From Pocillopora verrucosa (taxonomy: Eukaryota; Cnidaria; Anthozoa; Scleractinia; Pocilloporidae): a DNA stretch of 64,000 bases. Shown piece after piece: positions 12,460-23,150 of this stretch; the first letter of the stretch is position 1; each line of letters opens with the position of its first letter. Location of the stretch: the NCBI RefSeq assembly GCF_036669915.1, contig NC_089323.1, forward strand, positions 14,990,840 to 15,054,839, read 5' to 3'. A program made the translations under genes and the position numbers. The notes below the pieces were generated by a model. It searched no databases and had not been told where the DNA came from. It worked only from the letters and a program-made list of their open reading frames with translations.

Positions 12460-12594
12460 GATCAATATCAGTTTCTGGGCAACTGCCCACCTACCTCTCC
12501 CCTAACTCAACAACAGCCAATTGACAACAAGTTAAGGTTAATGTTGGGTTAGAGGAGGGGTAGGTGGGCAGTTGCCCAGATACTGATATTGATC
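12460..12594. repeat. foldback element, copy 2
   Basis: Inverted repeat with arms of about 50 nt: GATCAATATCAG ... CCTACCTCTCCCCTAACTC and its complement, separated by a ~25 nt spacer. Near-identical arms imply a stable hairpin. Confidence 0.9.
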
Positions 12595-12879
12595 TAAAAT
12601 TTGTTGTCCCTATGACTGGATTGTCACATCTATTCTATAGAATGTATAAAGCCAGCAAAGTTATGCAGATCTTTATTACGCATTCCTGTCATACAGGTGT
12701 TTGGTACCACTGGAAATGACAGTAAGGTGGGTAGAAGTGTTATATTCTTCCAAGAGGAACAGACAGTGCTAAAGAGAAGGGCAAGGATCAGTGCCTTACG
12801 TGACCAGTACTAAGCTTTATTGTAATTTCATGTATTTCTGATTTCAAAATTTTCTATGGGAGGATAGCTTAGACATTGT

Positions 12880-13005
12880 ATTGTCATGCATGCATCATCA
12901 CACACGTATTGTCACATGCATTATCACACAAGCATTGTCACATATGCATTGTCATACATGTATTGTCACATATGCATTGTCACATGCATTACCATACATT
13001 AATTC
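12880..13005. repeat. minisatellite of CATGCATTGTCACA type
   Basis: About eight imperfect 14-16 bp units (ATGCATTGTCACAT and variants). The His/Cys-rich open frame through it is a composition artefact. Confidence 0.9.
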
Positions 13006-13226
13006 ATATAAAGTTTTGTAGCATTAAGGTGTTAATAAAAGGTGGAGTGGTATGTCTTATCTCCCTAGAATGTGTTTGAAATGTAGCGCAAAAACAGGAT
13101 AGAATTGGGAACAATGTAGACAATTAAGATGGACTTCTTTTTGTTACATTCCACAAAACATTTCATTGCTTCTTTAAATGTACACTTGTGCATTCCAATT
13201 GATACTATTTTAAGTCTTCTTGGATG

Positions 13227-16200
13227 TCAGCTCTCATCCAGTATAGCCGGATTCAAAGCAAATATCCTAAGCATGTCTTTTTCAATAAAATGCAAATGTC
13301 CAGGTATAATAAGAGAGTGTAAAGGTGGCCCGAGGTCATGTGACAAGAGCTCCTTCATGCTACTGCAAACTATCTGCTGATTGGCTGAGCCAACTCGTGC
13401 TACACCCACAGCAATTGTATCATCTGTGTAAGCTGACAAAAAACAAAAGGGTATAACCAGAATGAGAAGATAAGTGAAAAGCTAAAATGTCATACACTGT
13501 ATATATACAGATCAATATCAGTATCTGGGCAACTGCCCACCTACCCCTCCCCTAACTCAACATTAACCTTAACTTGTTGTTGATTTAGGGGAGGGGTAGG
13601 TGGGCAGTTGCCCAGATACTGATATTGATCTGTATATACTTGGAATAGCTGTCAACATGGCTGTGTCAAACAAGAAGGAAGTAAATCATATTGGTCTCTT
13701 AACATGAACATGAGAGTTATCTTTGCAATAATGAACTAAATCCTCCAATAAATTTTTTTTCAGGCTTTATTTTCACTAATGCTCAGGTAGTGTTCATAAA
13801 TGTGAAGATCACTCTCATCTTCATTCATAATATGCAGTTCAAATTTATACTATTCAGATATTCACAGTCATTCATTTTTCATCACACTGGTTTCTTACAA
13901 ACCAAAAAAAGGACCTGCTCCCTGTTGGCTTGTTAGCTCAGTTGATAGAGCTAATTACAATTGGTAATTACAAATGAGATCTTACAAGTGAAAGGATTTG
14001 AACCAATAAAATTGAAGCAAAACTACCACTCAGCTGAAAAGAATGAGCAAATGTTATCAACTAATCAAAACTTATTGAACTCCTTGGTATAAGCCATGGG
14101 GTAGACCATGTCTGATCACTTCTGAGGCCAAGGGCCTAATCGTTAACTCCTAGAAGCCATTAACAAGTAACTTCCCACTTATGATATCCATACATTATCC
14201 AGCAAACTGGTAGAGAGAATAATCAAATTTATCAAGTAGAAGTTATTATAATTTTGATCTAACACCAAATTCTTGTAACTAATTTACAAGAAAATGTGTA
14301 GCAGCTAGAAGGGAGAATTAACAATCAGATCTGGGAAGTTAAAAGGGTTAAGATGATCTTACCTGGTGGTTCTCCTTGCAAATCTTTGTTCCTCACAACA
14401 TCTAAAAGTTGACTCACTGCTTCATTTACACTCATGTAACGTGGAGGTTCATAAACCTTTCTCCCCCTAAAACAAAGAACTTGAAGTTAAGAAATACAGA
14501 CCAACTGCAGTTAATAGGTCAATCAACCTGAAGCTTAAACCCCCCTCCCCCCCCCCCAAGCAACCCCCTGTGACCCTTTCAGTTGCCATGCCAAGTAGAA
14601 AAAAAGTTGAGTGACTAAGCCTGAGGCTATAGTCAGATTAAATTTACCAATTACCACTCTTGGGTTGAAAACATTTCCTGCATTAACCTTTAACCCCTGA
14701 GGGTGACTCACATGGAATTTCTCACTAAGGATCACTGCCCAACCCTTTAAACCATACAAGTGACTAGCATCTAATCTCTCCTAACAATATCACCACTGAA
14801 TCACACATTAATGTCATGAGAATAAAGGAAATGATCACCAACTAAAGAAACTCTTGATTGTTAGACAAATTCTCCTTATCAGCACTTTAGTAAACGTACA
14901 GAGAACAGTATGGAGAATATGAATTCTGATGTTAGGATGTAAAGGGTTAATCAAACTTTAGGCTCATGAGAATTTAAGAACATGATCCTAAACTTGAAAA
15001 TCTCCTGGTTTTTCAACTAAAATCTCCTTGTCAGTGCCATAGGAGATTTACAAAGAACAGTATGGAGAATACACATGCTGATGTTAGGGTAGAAGGTTAA
15101 CCTACCGCATCAAATTCTCCAGGGACTGTTCCTTTACTTTAATGTCTGCGTAAAAGAGTACCACAAATGTAAGTCCAGGGAAAATGAACTCCTTAACCCT
15201 CTAATCCCTGAGAGGGATAAGCATGTAACTTCTCCCAACAATACCCATACATTATTCAGCAAACAAGTGATGAGAAGACTCAGATGTATCAGGTAGAAGT
15301 TGCTATCTTGATCTAACACCAAATTCCTGTAAATTACTTACAAATAAATGTGTGGCAGCTTGAGAGGAGAATTAACAACAAGATCTTGGTAGTTAAAGGG
15401 TTAACTCTGAGATACAATTGCATACTCTCCCAACTGGCTGCCATACATGTCCTTGTAGTTCAGACAAGAGAATTTGGTGTTATATCAAAGTAACATCCTC
15501 TGGCCGATAAGCTTGTCTAATTTCATTCCCTGTTTACAAGACAACAAATTTGAATTATAAGGAGAGGTTGCATGTCAGCCACTGTTGAGAGTTAACCCTT
15601 TAATTTCCATGAGTGACCAAGACAGAATTTCTCCTTACAATATCAATACAATATCATCCAGATGAGTGATGAGAATAAAGAAATATATCAATTTGGGGAT
15701 AATTACTTGATCCAATACTACATTCTCTGAACTAACATTACAAGAATTGTATGGCTGACAGTAAGGAGAATGACAAATTTGATCTGAGAGTTAAAGGGTT
15801 ACAAGGTTAATGTGAGAACACAAAATAAAATACCATTTGAATACCCTTATTACCCCACACACACACTTATGTTAAAAAAAAAACATGAGGGCTGTATGCA
15901 ACTGCATAAGCAGCATCAAAAAAGCCTTACTACCCTGCAGGATGCAAATAAAAAAGACAGCAAGGGAGAGAAGAGCAATGGTCACATTATAAAATACAAT
16001 TGAAAAAGGTCAGGCTGGACAAGGAAAATATTTGGCTCTAGGTCATGAAGCATACTCTTATGCTTGGTCTAAATGTCATGCCCTTGAGCCAAATATTTTC
16101 CCTTTCCGCCCTCTCACTAAATCATTAACTACAAACAATTCAACAACTAGGCTAAAAACATTTTTTATTTTATCCTTTCTGCTTAAGTCTCAAAGTTTGA

Positions 16201-19200
16201 CCCTTGTGAAAATCCAATTTCATAATCTTTCTTTATGTAACAAAATATCACCAAGAATCCCTTAAAGTATAAAATATTCTTGTCTTATCTTCACTAAAAT
16301 TGGAAAAATCTTTATGACTGAGGAGGAATTTAATAGAGTTTGGGTTTTGTCCAAGCACAGAAATGTTTCTTGAAAATGAAAAGGAATGTTAACACTTTAA
16401 GACTAGCATCTTACAAAATCACCCCTGAATCAAACATTAACCTTGCAAAAACAAAGGAAATGATCACCAACCAAAGCAGGTCTTGATTGTTCAACAAATT
16501 CCCCTGATCAGCAACTTAGGAAATGTATAGAGAATAGTATAGAGAACTTGCACACTGATGTTAGGGTTCACAGTTAGCATTTACCTAATAAACAAAGTGT
16601 ATGAAGACCCTGTTTTCTGTTGCTTGCAATCTTATCGTAAAAACTGTCTGGTTTCCAGTTATCAGTCCAAAGTACAATGGACACTGTCTCTCCAAAGTTG
16701 TATAACTGAAAAAAATTTGCAATGTTTATAGTCAATGTTTAACATTAAAGGTTACATCTGTACTTGAGCTGAGTGATCCATCCTGTCAGATTTTATCCTG
16801 GTTTCCCTAGCATGAAGCTACTCCCCTCTGGATGGGACACCAGTCTATCACAAGGTTATCCCTCAGCTTCCTATCAGGCCTCCCTGACGACTTGCCAATA
16901 CCCATTTATACTCCTGGCCCTGTTGTTCAAAGGGCAGATAACACTATCTGATGGATAAATAACTATCCTGTGGATAACAGTCAAAAAAGCCAACTAGGGT
17001 ATCCACCAGTGAACAACATATCCAGTGGATAGTGCTACCCACCCTCCAAATAACTGGTGCCTGGTTGCAGAGAGACACAATCAAAGTAAAATATTCTGCC
17101 CAAGAACACAACACTATGACTTGGCCAGGTCTCATACCCAGACCTCCAACCCAGACCTGATCTCGACAAGGATTCCAGTGCACTGACTGTAAGGCAAAAA
17201 TATTTGTCACCAGTTCCCTCAAACAAGAGCACATGATGTTTTTTTTTTCCTACAATAATTGTGTAGAACCATTTCAAATTTCAATGGCATGGTTGTCAAG
17301 CCTTGGAGCCAGAAAAAATTTTAGACAATTGTTAAAACTGTCAAATTTTACTCTTTGCAGGCATTGATCTGAGTGACAATGTCAATCAAGAAAATTCGAC
17401 CTCTCTTTAACAGAATCTAGAGCTGCACAAGTCTGCTAAAATATTCAATTCTATGCGGCAATCAAACTGTGAAGATGAAGAATACAATAGTAAAGACTGT
17501 TTATAACTACCATACACATATGTACAGTTACTGTACTATACACTTATAAGTAAAATCAAAGCTTTGTGATAACTACCTGAAGTCCACAGCATCCAACTGC
17601 ATTCATAATAGAAGCATTATGGATCACTTGGTATTGAATGCCCATCTGGTGAGCTCTCAATACCAGGTCTGTGTGGGTAGTGGCCCTTTGAAAAAAAAAT
17701 ACAAAAATACTACTTTTTCCTCTTATCACCAGCATGGCACAAAGAAAACATTCTGAACCCTCAAGAAAAATCAAACCTCATGGCTAAGGATTCTACCTCT
17801 CTGCAAAAAGCCCTGATGATCTGGGTCTTTTAGCTGATCTCAGACTTAACCCCTTAACTCCCATGAGTGACTAAGACAGGATTTCTCCTTACAATATCAG
17901 TACAAAAGCAATCAGATAAGTGATGAGAATAAAGAAAATATCAATTTAGGGATAATTAGTTGATCCAACACAAAATTCTCTAAACTAACTTTATAAGAAT
18001 TGTATGGTTGACAGTAAGGAGAATTACAAATTTGATCTGGGAGTTAAAGGGTTAAGTAAAGAAACACACCACAAAGTTCATTATTATATCTAAATGATAT
18101 AAACAAAAAAACTACAATAAAAAAAACCATAATTCAGTAGAGCAGGTCTATTACACAAAAATTTACAGGCCATGTTTACTACAAATTTAGTATTACTTTA
18201 TAGACTCTGCTCGCAAGGTAGAATACATTAAGCAATTTAACTAAATCAAGCTGGCTGTTTCTTACCCAAAGGGATCTCCAACAACCAAGAAAGCAACATC
18301 TTTCTCCTTGGCATGCTCCAGAATAAGATCTAAAGAACAAACAGTTCATATCAAACCATTTGCTATGATTTTCAGTTGAGTGAAGTGTGACGGAGGTTCA
18401 GCAACTATGTTTTGGCATTAAATTACTCCAATGTCTTCGCAAGCAAATTGTCTATTCTCATCATCTACTAATCCCACTAATGATCATTATAATATAGCTT
18501 GTTGATATGTCATTTACTATATCTGTTGTCTACAGTAAGTTTATTTATCTGCTCGTGAGGGAATCTACCCTATCAAGCCTTAACCCTTTAACTCCCAGAT
18601 CAAATTTCTAATTCTCCTAAATGTCAACCATACAATTATTATAATGTTAGTTCAGAGAATTTTAGTATTGGACCCACTGATTATCCCCAAATTATTTTTC
18701 TTTATTCTCATCACTTATCTGGTTGATATTGTATGGATATTGTAAGGAGAAATTCTGTCTTGATCACCCATGGGCATTAAAGGGTTAATGGTTTTTCATG
18801 GATTTCTCACCATTTATCTTTCTTTTCATTTGCGTCCCAGGGCTGTGACATAAATTGTGAGACCTGGAGTCCAGCATGATATCCATTAAGCGCCCAAGCT
18901 CTCCTAACAATTATCTTTTTTAAAAATGTAATATTTCAAGTGCTACAAATAAAATTATTTAACACGAGTACTCACCCGAATTTTGTTCCACTGTTTCTCT
19001 GTCAGCCAACTGGATTTTGCATCCATAAAATTCTTCCTAAAAAAGAGAAAAAAAACATTCAGGATGAGTTCTAAAAAAAAATCTGATTTGCTTACATTTT
19101 GATGCCTTCCCTGAAAGAATCTGGGAAGGATATAATTTTGAGATAATTTTATTCATATATTACATGTATTTCATTTTTTATCCTTTTTTTAAGAGGAAAT

Positions 19201-19794
19201 TTGAAACTGCCAATTCAAGTTGTAAATTTGTGGTCATTTTCAGATTCTCTGCATCATTTGACCCCAATAAGTGAATCAAGATTAAGAAATCCTAAGGAAT
19301 GTCTTTACCCTTTAACTCTAAATCTCCCCTCCACCTGTTACACATTGCCCTTTAAATCAGTAACAAGAATTTGGTGTTAAATCAAGGTAAGAACTTCTCC
19401 CTGATAAGTTTGGGTATTCTTGTTGCCTGTTTGCTGGCTCCTGTATGAATATTATAAGAAGAAGTTACATGTTCATAACTTCTAACTTTGGTCACGATTG
19501 ACATTTTAGAAAAAAAACATAGTCCCTCTTTCCTATATGGAAAGGAATCCTTTGTGGAAGAAAAAATTTTTTTCCGTATGATTCTATCCTAAACGGGAGT
19601 TTTACCGAAGCAAATAAAATATTTGATTGTTGTAATTTTAGTAATCCCTATGTGCTTACCAATACTTCCTTTCCTACACAAAGAACTGATGTATATGCCT
19701 CCAGAAATACATAGTCTGCCTTTTTAACGATTTCGAGTCCTTTAACAGTGATATCCTTCGCATCTCCTAACCCAAGACCCACAAGGTACAACAT
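13227..19794 (-). CDS. DPH5: diphthine methyl ester synthase
   Basis: Eight exons: complement(join(13227..13432, 14363..14466, 15106..15145, 16585..16705, 17577..17685, 18266..18329, 18976..19036, 19660..19794)), 279 aa, close to the ~285 aa of animal DPH5. All introns are GT-AG with consistent phases. It is a SAM-dependent tetramethylating enzyme of the tetrapyrrole-methylase fold that acts in diphthamide synthesis on the target histidine of eEF2, in the cytosol. Motifs: [16 protein letters not shown] at the N-terminus, [77 protein letters not shown], and the C-terminal [19 protein letters not shown]. It starts 152 bp from IMP3 on the other strand. The introns carry many A, B and C elements. 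Nothing is missing from the family signature. Confidence 0.93.
13508..13632. repeat. foldback element, copy 3 (most perfect)
   Basis: Arms of about 50 nt, CAGATCAATATCAGTATCTG onward and the exact complement, around a short centre (ACATTAACCTTAACTTGTTG). Flanked by TATATA on both sides, perhaps target sequence. In the last intron of DPH5. Confidence 0.93.
14143..14350 (+). repeat. family C element
   Basis: GTTAACTCCTAGAAG start; landmarks ATCCATACATTATCCAGCAA, ATCTAACACCAAATTCTTGT and ATGTGTAGCAGCTAGAAGG; ends TTAAAAGGGTTAAG. Confidence 0.85.
14535..14560. repeat. poly-C tract
   Basis: CCCCCCTCCCCCCCCCCC run in a DPH5 intron. Confidence 0.8.
14683..15100 (+). repeat. family A element split by a second family A copy
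   Basis: The outer copy starts TTAACCTTTAACCCCTGAGG at 14683, stops after CTCACTAAGGATCACTGCC near 14740 and resumes at ~14951 with CTCATGAGAATTTAAGAAC, ending GATGTTAGGGTAGAAGGTTA. The inner copy fills the gap. Confidence 0.75.
14741..14950 (+). repeat. family A element (inner, intact)
   Basis: Full copy from AACCCTTTAA to TAAAGGGTTAA, with ATCACCACTGAATCACACAT and GAACAGTATGGAGAATATG. Confidence 0.85.
15193..15405 (+). repeat. family C element
   Basis: TTAACCCTCTAATCCCTGAG start, AACTTCTCCCAACAATACCC, ATCTAACACCAAATTCCTGT, ends TTAAAGGGTTAA. Confidence 0.85.
15420..15597 (-). repeat. family C element, degenerate
   Basis: Reverse copy: TTTGGTGTTATATCAAAGTA, GATAAGCTTGTCTAATTTCA, then GGAGAGGTTGCATGTCAG; ends GAGAGTTAACC. 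Confidence 0.6.
15593..15800 (+). repeat. family B element
   Basis: TTAACCCTTTAATTTCCATG start, GACAGAATTTCTCCTTACAA, GATAATTACTTGATCCAATA, ends GAGAGTTAAAGGGTTAC. Confidence 0.85.
16389..16575 (+). repeat. family A element, diverged
   Basis: TTAACACTTTAAGACTAGCA start with a short deletion; ATCACCCCTGAATCAAACAT; GATGTTAGGGTTCACAGTTA end. Confidence 0.75.
16785..17195 (+). mobile_element. SINE-like repeat, interrupted by a small inverted-repeat element
   Basis: The left part has GGATGGGACACCAGTCTATC, ACAAGGTTATCC and CATTTATACTCCTGG; the right part has GAGAGACACAATCAAAGTAA, CCCAAGAACACAACACTATG and GGCCAGGTCTCATACCCAGA. The uninterrupted order is seen in the copy at 43640-43795. Orientation is nominal. 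Confidence 0.65.
16918..17059. mobile_element. 142 bp MITE inserted in the SINE
   Basis: Imperfect terminal inverted repeats (left GTTGTTCAAAGGGCAGATAA, right complement GTTATTTGGAGGGTGGGTA) with GGATAA/TTATCC motifs inside. Flanked on both sides by CCTGG (16913-16917 and 17060-17064), a likely target duplication. Confidence 0.7.
17846..18054 (+). repeat. family B element
   Basis: TTAACCCCTTAACTCCCATG start; full copy ending GGGAGTTAAAGGGTTAAG. In a DPH5 intron. Confidence 0.9.
18581..18787 (-). repeat. family B element
   Basis: Reverse full copy: TTAACCCTTTAACTCCCAGA to GGGCATTAAAGGGTTAA. Confidence 0.9.
19308..19490 (-). repeat. family C element
   Basis: Reverse copy: ACCCTTTAACTCTAAATCTC, GAATTTGGTGTTAAATCAAG, GAAGTTACATGTTCATAACT. 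Right inverted end lost. Confidence 0.75.
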
Positions 19795-19946
19795 ATTCGC
19801 GTACTGTCGAGCTCAACACACAGCCGCCATGATGGAATTTTACGCCGAGTGCAGCCTGGGTAGAGATTGAACTTAGAAAGTCAGCGGTATCAGCCATCGC
19901 CTAGACCTAGCTCTCTCGCGACTTTTCACCTCATGTGGATTTCAAA
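19795..19946. promoter_or_regulatory. shared DPH5/IMP3 bidirectional promoter region
   Basis: 152 bp between two divergent start codons, so both promoters and 5' UTRs must lie here or overlap the genes. No TATA box is seen. It contains GCCGCCATGATGG near 19821, a YY1-like CGCCAT core, and is GC-richer than its surroundings, as expected of a housekeeping bidirectional promoter. Inferred from position. Confidence 0.6.
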
Positions 19947-20495
19947 ATGGTGAGAAAGCTAAAATTTCACGAAAAGAAGCTCTTGAAAAAAGTAGACTTT
20001 ATTTCATGGAAAAGCGATAATAACCTCCGTGAAGTGAAGATATTACGAAAGTATCATATCCAAAAGAGGGAGGACTACACTAAATATAACAAAGTTTGCG
20101 GAATGGTAAGATCTCTTGCCAACAAAATCAAACACCTCGATGCAAAAGATCCATTCCGAGCCGAAGCTACCGAGCAGTTATTGGAGAAACTTTACTCTCT
20201 TGGATTGATCACGACTAAAAAGAACTTATCTTTGTGTGAAAAGCTGAGTTCATCGGCTTTCTGTCGTCGAAGGCTTCCAGTTGTGATGGTGCGATTGCGA
20301 ATGGCTCAAGCAGTAAAAGATGCTGTGAAATACATTGAACAAGGACATGTTCGAGTCGGACCAGAAGTTATCACGGATCCTGCTTTCCTTGTGACAAAGA
20401 ACATGGAAGATTTTGTGACGTGGACAGACACATCGAAGATAAGGAAACATATCATGGAATACAATGATCTTAGGGACGACTATGACTTTTCATGA
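19947..20495 (+). CDS. IMP3: U3 small nucleolar ribonucleoprotein IMP3
   Basis: Single-exon gene, 182 aa (human ~184). It is a uS4-like RNA-binding protein of the U3 snoRNP (with IMP4 and MPP10) that helps U3 pair with pre-rRNA for 18S processing in the nucleolus. The N-terminus MVRKLKFHEKKLLKKVDF and YHIQKREDYTKYNKVCG match the family. The S4 domain covers about residues 105-165 (FCRRRLPVVMVRLRMAQ, YIEQGHVRVGPEVITDP, NMEDFVTW). The end EYNDLRDDYDF is typical. The ATG at 19947 was chosen over upstream in-frame GTG codons because it gives the conserved N-terminus. No intron interrupts it. Confidence 0.96.
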   Translation: MVRKLKFHEKKLLKKVDFISWKSDNNLREVKILRKYHIQKREDYTKYNKVCGMVRSLANKIKHLDAKDPFRAEATEQLLEKLYSLGLITTKKNLSLCEKLSSSAFCRRRLPVVMVRLRMAQAVKDAVKYIEQGHVRVGPEVITDPAFLVTKNMEDFVTWTDTSKIRKHIMEYNDLRDDYDFS

Positions 20496-20578
20496 AAACA
20501 AACAACATTATTCAACTTAGTGAAAACTGAAAACATGCCATTTGACGAAATGTTCGGGATTCAATTTGTTAGTACGTG

Positions 20579-20740
20579 AACCCTTTACGCCCTAACAACA
20601 GTATACTGTTCTCTGTACATTTTCAATGGCACTGACAGGAGAGAATTTGTTTAACAATTAAGAGCTTCTTTAGTTGGTGATTATTTCTGTTATTCTTGGA
20701 ACCTTAATGTTTTATTCAGGGGTGACATTTTATGACCTAA
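20579..20740 (-). repeat. family A element, truncated
   Basis: Reverse copy: ACCCTTTACGCCCTAACAAC, AGAATTTGTTTAACAATTAA, TATTCAGGGGTGACATTTTA. Lies 80 bp past the IMP3 stop. Confidence 0.75.
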
Positions 20741-21616
20741 CCTTGAATAAAATTAAGAAAGTGAACTTAGTTAACTGATAAAAGTCCACTGTATCAGTAG
20801 GGTGATAGTTAATGCGTTGTGTTGGGGTTGCCTAGAGCAAAACAATTATAGCAAAATGTGTGTTTTAAAACTTTGTACATTTTTTAGCTGTCCCATACAG
20901 AAAAAAAATGTGAAATCACCAACTTTTACGTCCCCTCGGCAAGGAAACCTCAACAGCAATGTAGTCACTTTTTTACTTTAAACTCAACACTACATTCACA
21001 TGTTAGGCCAAAGTAAAGATGTGTTACCTTCAGAAACAGTTAACGCATCAAGCATAGACAAAAATCTTAGAGATAAATAAAATTACATTTTGTCAGCCCT
21101 GTTTAATCACATGTCACTGTTGTGACATCTTAAACCTCTCACTAAAATCCCTTGTTCAAACTACCTACACCTCCACCTGGTTCAAATATAACAAAGGTTG
21201 AATTCTGAACATATAATTTTGTAATGAAAAAACAGACTGTGTCACACATGCCCTATAACAGAGTGTATTAGTTTCTCAGATTTATCTCAGATTTTGTAGA
21301 AGTGAATACAATGGTGGGTGAAGAGGGTAAGTTTCTAAAGAATCTAAGGTACTACATTAGTGGGGCTACTGCAAGATAATTTGGTTATAAATTGAGTTGA
21401 TAATGCAAATTGGCCATCAGGGTAAAAAAATTCTTGAGCAGATGTTTTGAGCATTAACCCCTCTCAGAGCGATTAAAGAAATGGGTGGTTTCCATGATTC
21501 TATATAACAGGAGAAAATGTGGACAATTAATCAAAAACTGAGAAAAATTTTACATGAAAAACTGCAACTACTTTGTTATACGTGAAAAGGAATGGTTGTT
21601 GCAGTTAAGCTCTTAT

Positions 21617-21814
21617 TAACTCTTTAATTCCCAAGATCTCATCAGAAATTCTTCTCACTGTCTGCCATACAGTTCTTGTGATGTTAGTTTGGAGAATCTG
21701 GGATTGGATCATCTTATAATCCCCTAATTGATACTTTTCTTTATTTTCATCACTTATCTGCTTGATATTGCATTGATATTGAAATTCTGTCTTGGTCAAT
21801 CATGGGAGTTAACT
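21617..21814 (-). repeat. family B element
   Basis: Reverse copy: TTAACTCTTTAATTCCCAAG to CATGGGAGTTAACTGG; short deletion near the middle. Confidence 0.85.
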
Positions 21815-21913
21815 GGAGAAGGACCCCCAAAAAATTCAGACATCCATAAGCTCACTTCCATGCTAATATTAATTAAGCAGCAAACCCACATACTGGAAGC
21901 ACAGTAAGTTACT

Positions 21914-22125
21914 TAAACCCTCAACACACCAGCATCAGTTTGCATATTCTCCATACTGTTCTTTGTACATTTTCTTATATGCAGATGAGGAGAATTTGTT
22001 TGACAGTCAAATTTCTTTTGTTAGTAGTTATTTCCTCTATCCTCATGACCTTCAAATGAGATTGAGGGGTGATACTGTAGGAGAAACTAGATGCTATTCA
22101 CAAAGGTCAAAGGTCAAAAGGGTTA
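21914..22125 (-). repeat. family A element
   Basis: Reverse copy: TTAAACCCTCAACACACCAG, CATATTCTCCATACTGTTCT, ends GTCAAAAGGGTTAG. Confidence 0.85.
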
Positions 22126-22266
22126 GTGTTGCTAAAGGAACAATCTGATACGATTTGGTGATCTTAAAAATTTCAATTCAATCTTTCTATGTTTTTTTTT
22201 CAGTTTTATCCTTCCTTTAGGTAAAGACAGTAACACTTGTTCTGTGGTATTTCAGGGTCTTACAAT

Positions 22267-22471
22267 TAACCCTTTAACTCCTAAGGTCAATTTGTTAATT
22301 CTCCCTCAAGCTGCTACACATTTCCTTGTAAATTAGTAACGAGAATTTGGTGTTAGATCAAGATAACAACTTCGAACTGATAAGTTTGAATATTCTCATT
22401 ACCCATTTTCTGGATAAAGTAAGGATATTATAGGGAGAAGTTTCATGTTGATCACTTCTGGAAGTTGACCC
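22267..22471 (-). repeat. family C element
   Basis: Reverse full copy directly abutting the B copy at 22468; TTAACCCTTTAACTCCTAAG to CACTTCTGGAAGTTGACCC. Confidence 0.88.
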
Positions 22472-22676
22472 TTTAACTCCCAGATCAATTCTTTAATTGT
22501 CCTTACTTTTACCCATACAATTTTTATAATGTTAGGTCACTGAATTTAGTATTGGATCAACTAATTATCCCCAAATTGATGTTTTTCTTTATTCTCATCA
22601 CTTATCTGGTTGATATTGTATTGATATTGTGAGGAGAAATTCTGTATTGGTCACCCATGGAAGTCAAAGGGTTAAA
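22468..22676 (-). repeat. family B element
   Basis: Reverse full copy: ACCCTTTAACTCCCAGATCA to GAAGTCAAAGGGTTAAAGGG. Shares its left end with the preceding C copy. Confidence 0.88.
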
Positions 22677-22808
22677 GGGTTAACTTGTACAAGTTTCCAT
22701 GTGTGGCTTAGCAGAAGGGAAGCCTAATATTGTTTTTTTGTTTGGACAAAATATGAACCTGCCACTCCCCAGCAATGCGATGGATTTTTATCTATTGGTC
22801 TTACTGTC

Positions 22809-23020
22809 TTAACCCTGTAATCCCTGAGAGTGACTAGCATCTAATTTCTCCTTTCAGTATCACTCATGAATCAAACATTATGGTTATGAGAATAAAGGAA
22901 ATGATAATCAATTGAAGAACCTCTTGATTGTTAAACAAATTCTCCTTGACAGCACGTTAGGAAATGTATAAAGAACAGTATGGAGAATATGCATATTGAT
23001 GTTAGGGTGTAAAGGGTTAA
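22809..23020 (+). repeat. family A element
   Basis: Full copy: TTAACCCTGTAATCCCTGAG to GTTAGGGTGTAAAGGGTTAA. Confidence 0.9.
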
Positions 23021-23060
23021 TGGTACCCTGCAAGAGACAATACTCATCTACCCTACATTA

Positions 23061-23150
23061 ATCCTTTTTACCCTAACAATTTCCTCTAACCAGGGGTGAT
23101 CTTGTAAGGAGAAATTAGATGCTGGTCACTCTTAGGGGCTCAAAGGGTTG
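23061..23150 (-). repeat. family A element, internally deleted
   Basis: Only both ends remain: ATCCTTTTTACCCTAACA, then AGGGGTGATCTTGTAAGGAG and CTCTTAGGGGCTCAAAGGG. Confidence 0.65.

Larger units (their letters stand above)
9848..13226. other. repeat-rich intergenic region
   Basis: Lies between the start of dehydrogenase copy B and the 3' end of DPH5. It holds a duplicated ~57 bp block (10040-10150), a TE-like GTGGAACCT element with a family B copy inside (10497-11065), an AT microsatellite, G/C-rich tracts at 12165-12290, one foldback and a short-unit minisatellite. No exon of a recognisable gene was found; the ~100-codon open frame at 11901-12200 has no recognisable similarity. Confidence 0.6.

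Noticed and set aside
12876-13079. His/Cys-rich open frame that looks like a metal-binding peptide
   Set aside because: It is translated minisatellite (CATGCATTGTCACA units).
13925-14010. tRNA-like sequence (TAGCTCAGTTGATAGAGC) near DPH5 exon 7
   Set aside because: Only an A-box-like piece is present; no clean anticodon arm or B box at proper spacing. At most a decayed SINE fragment.
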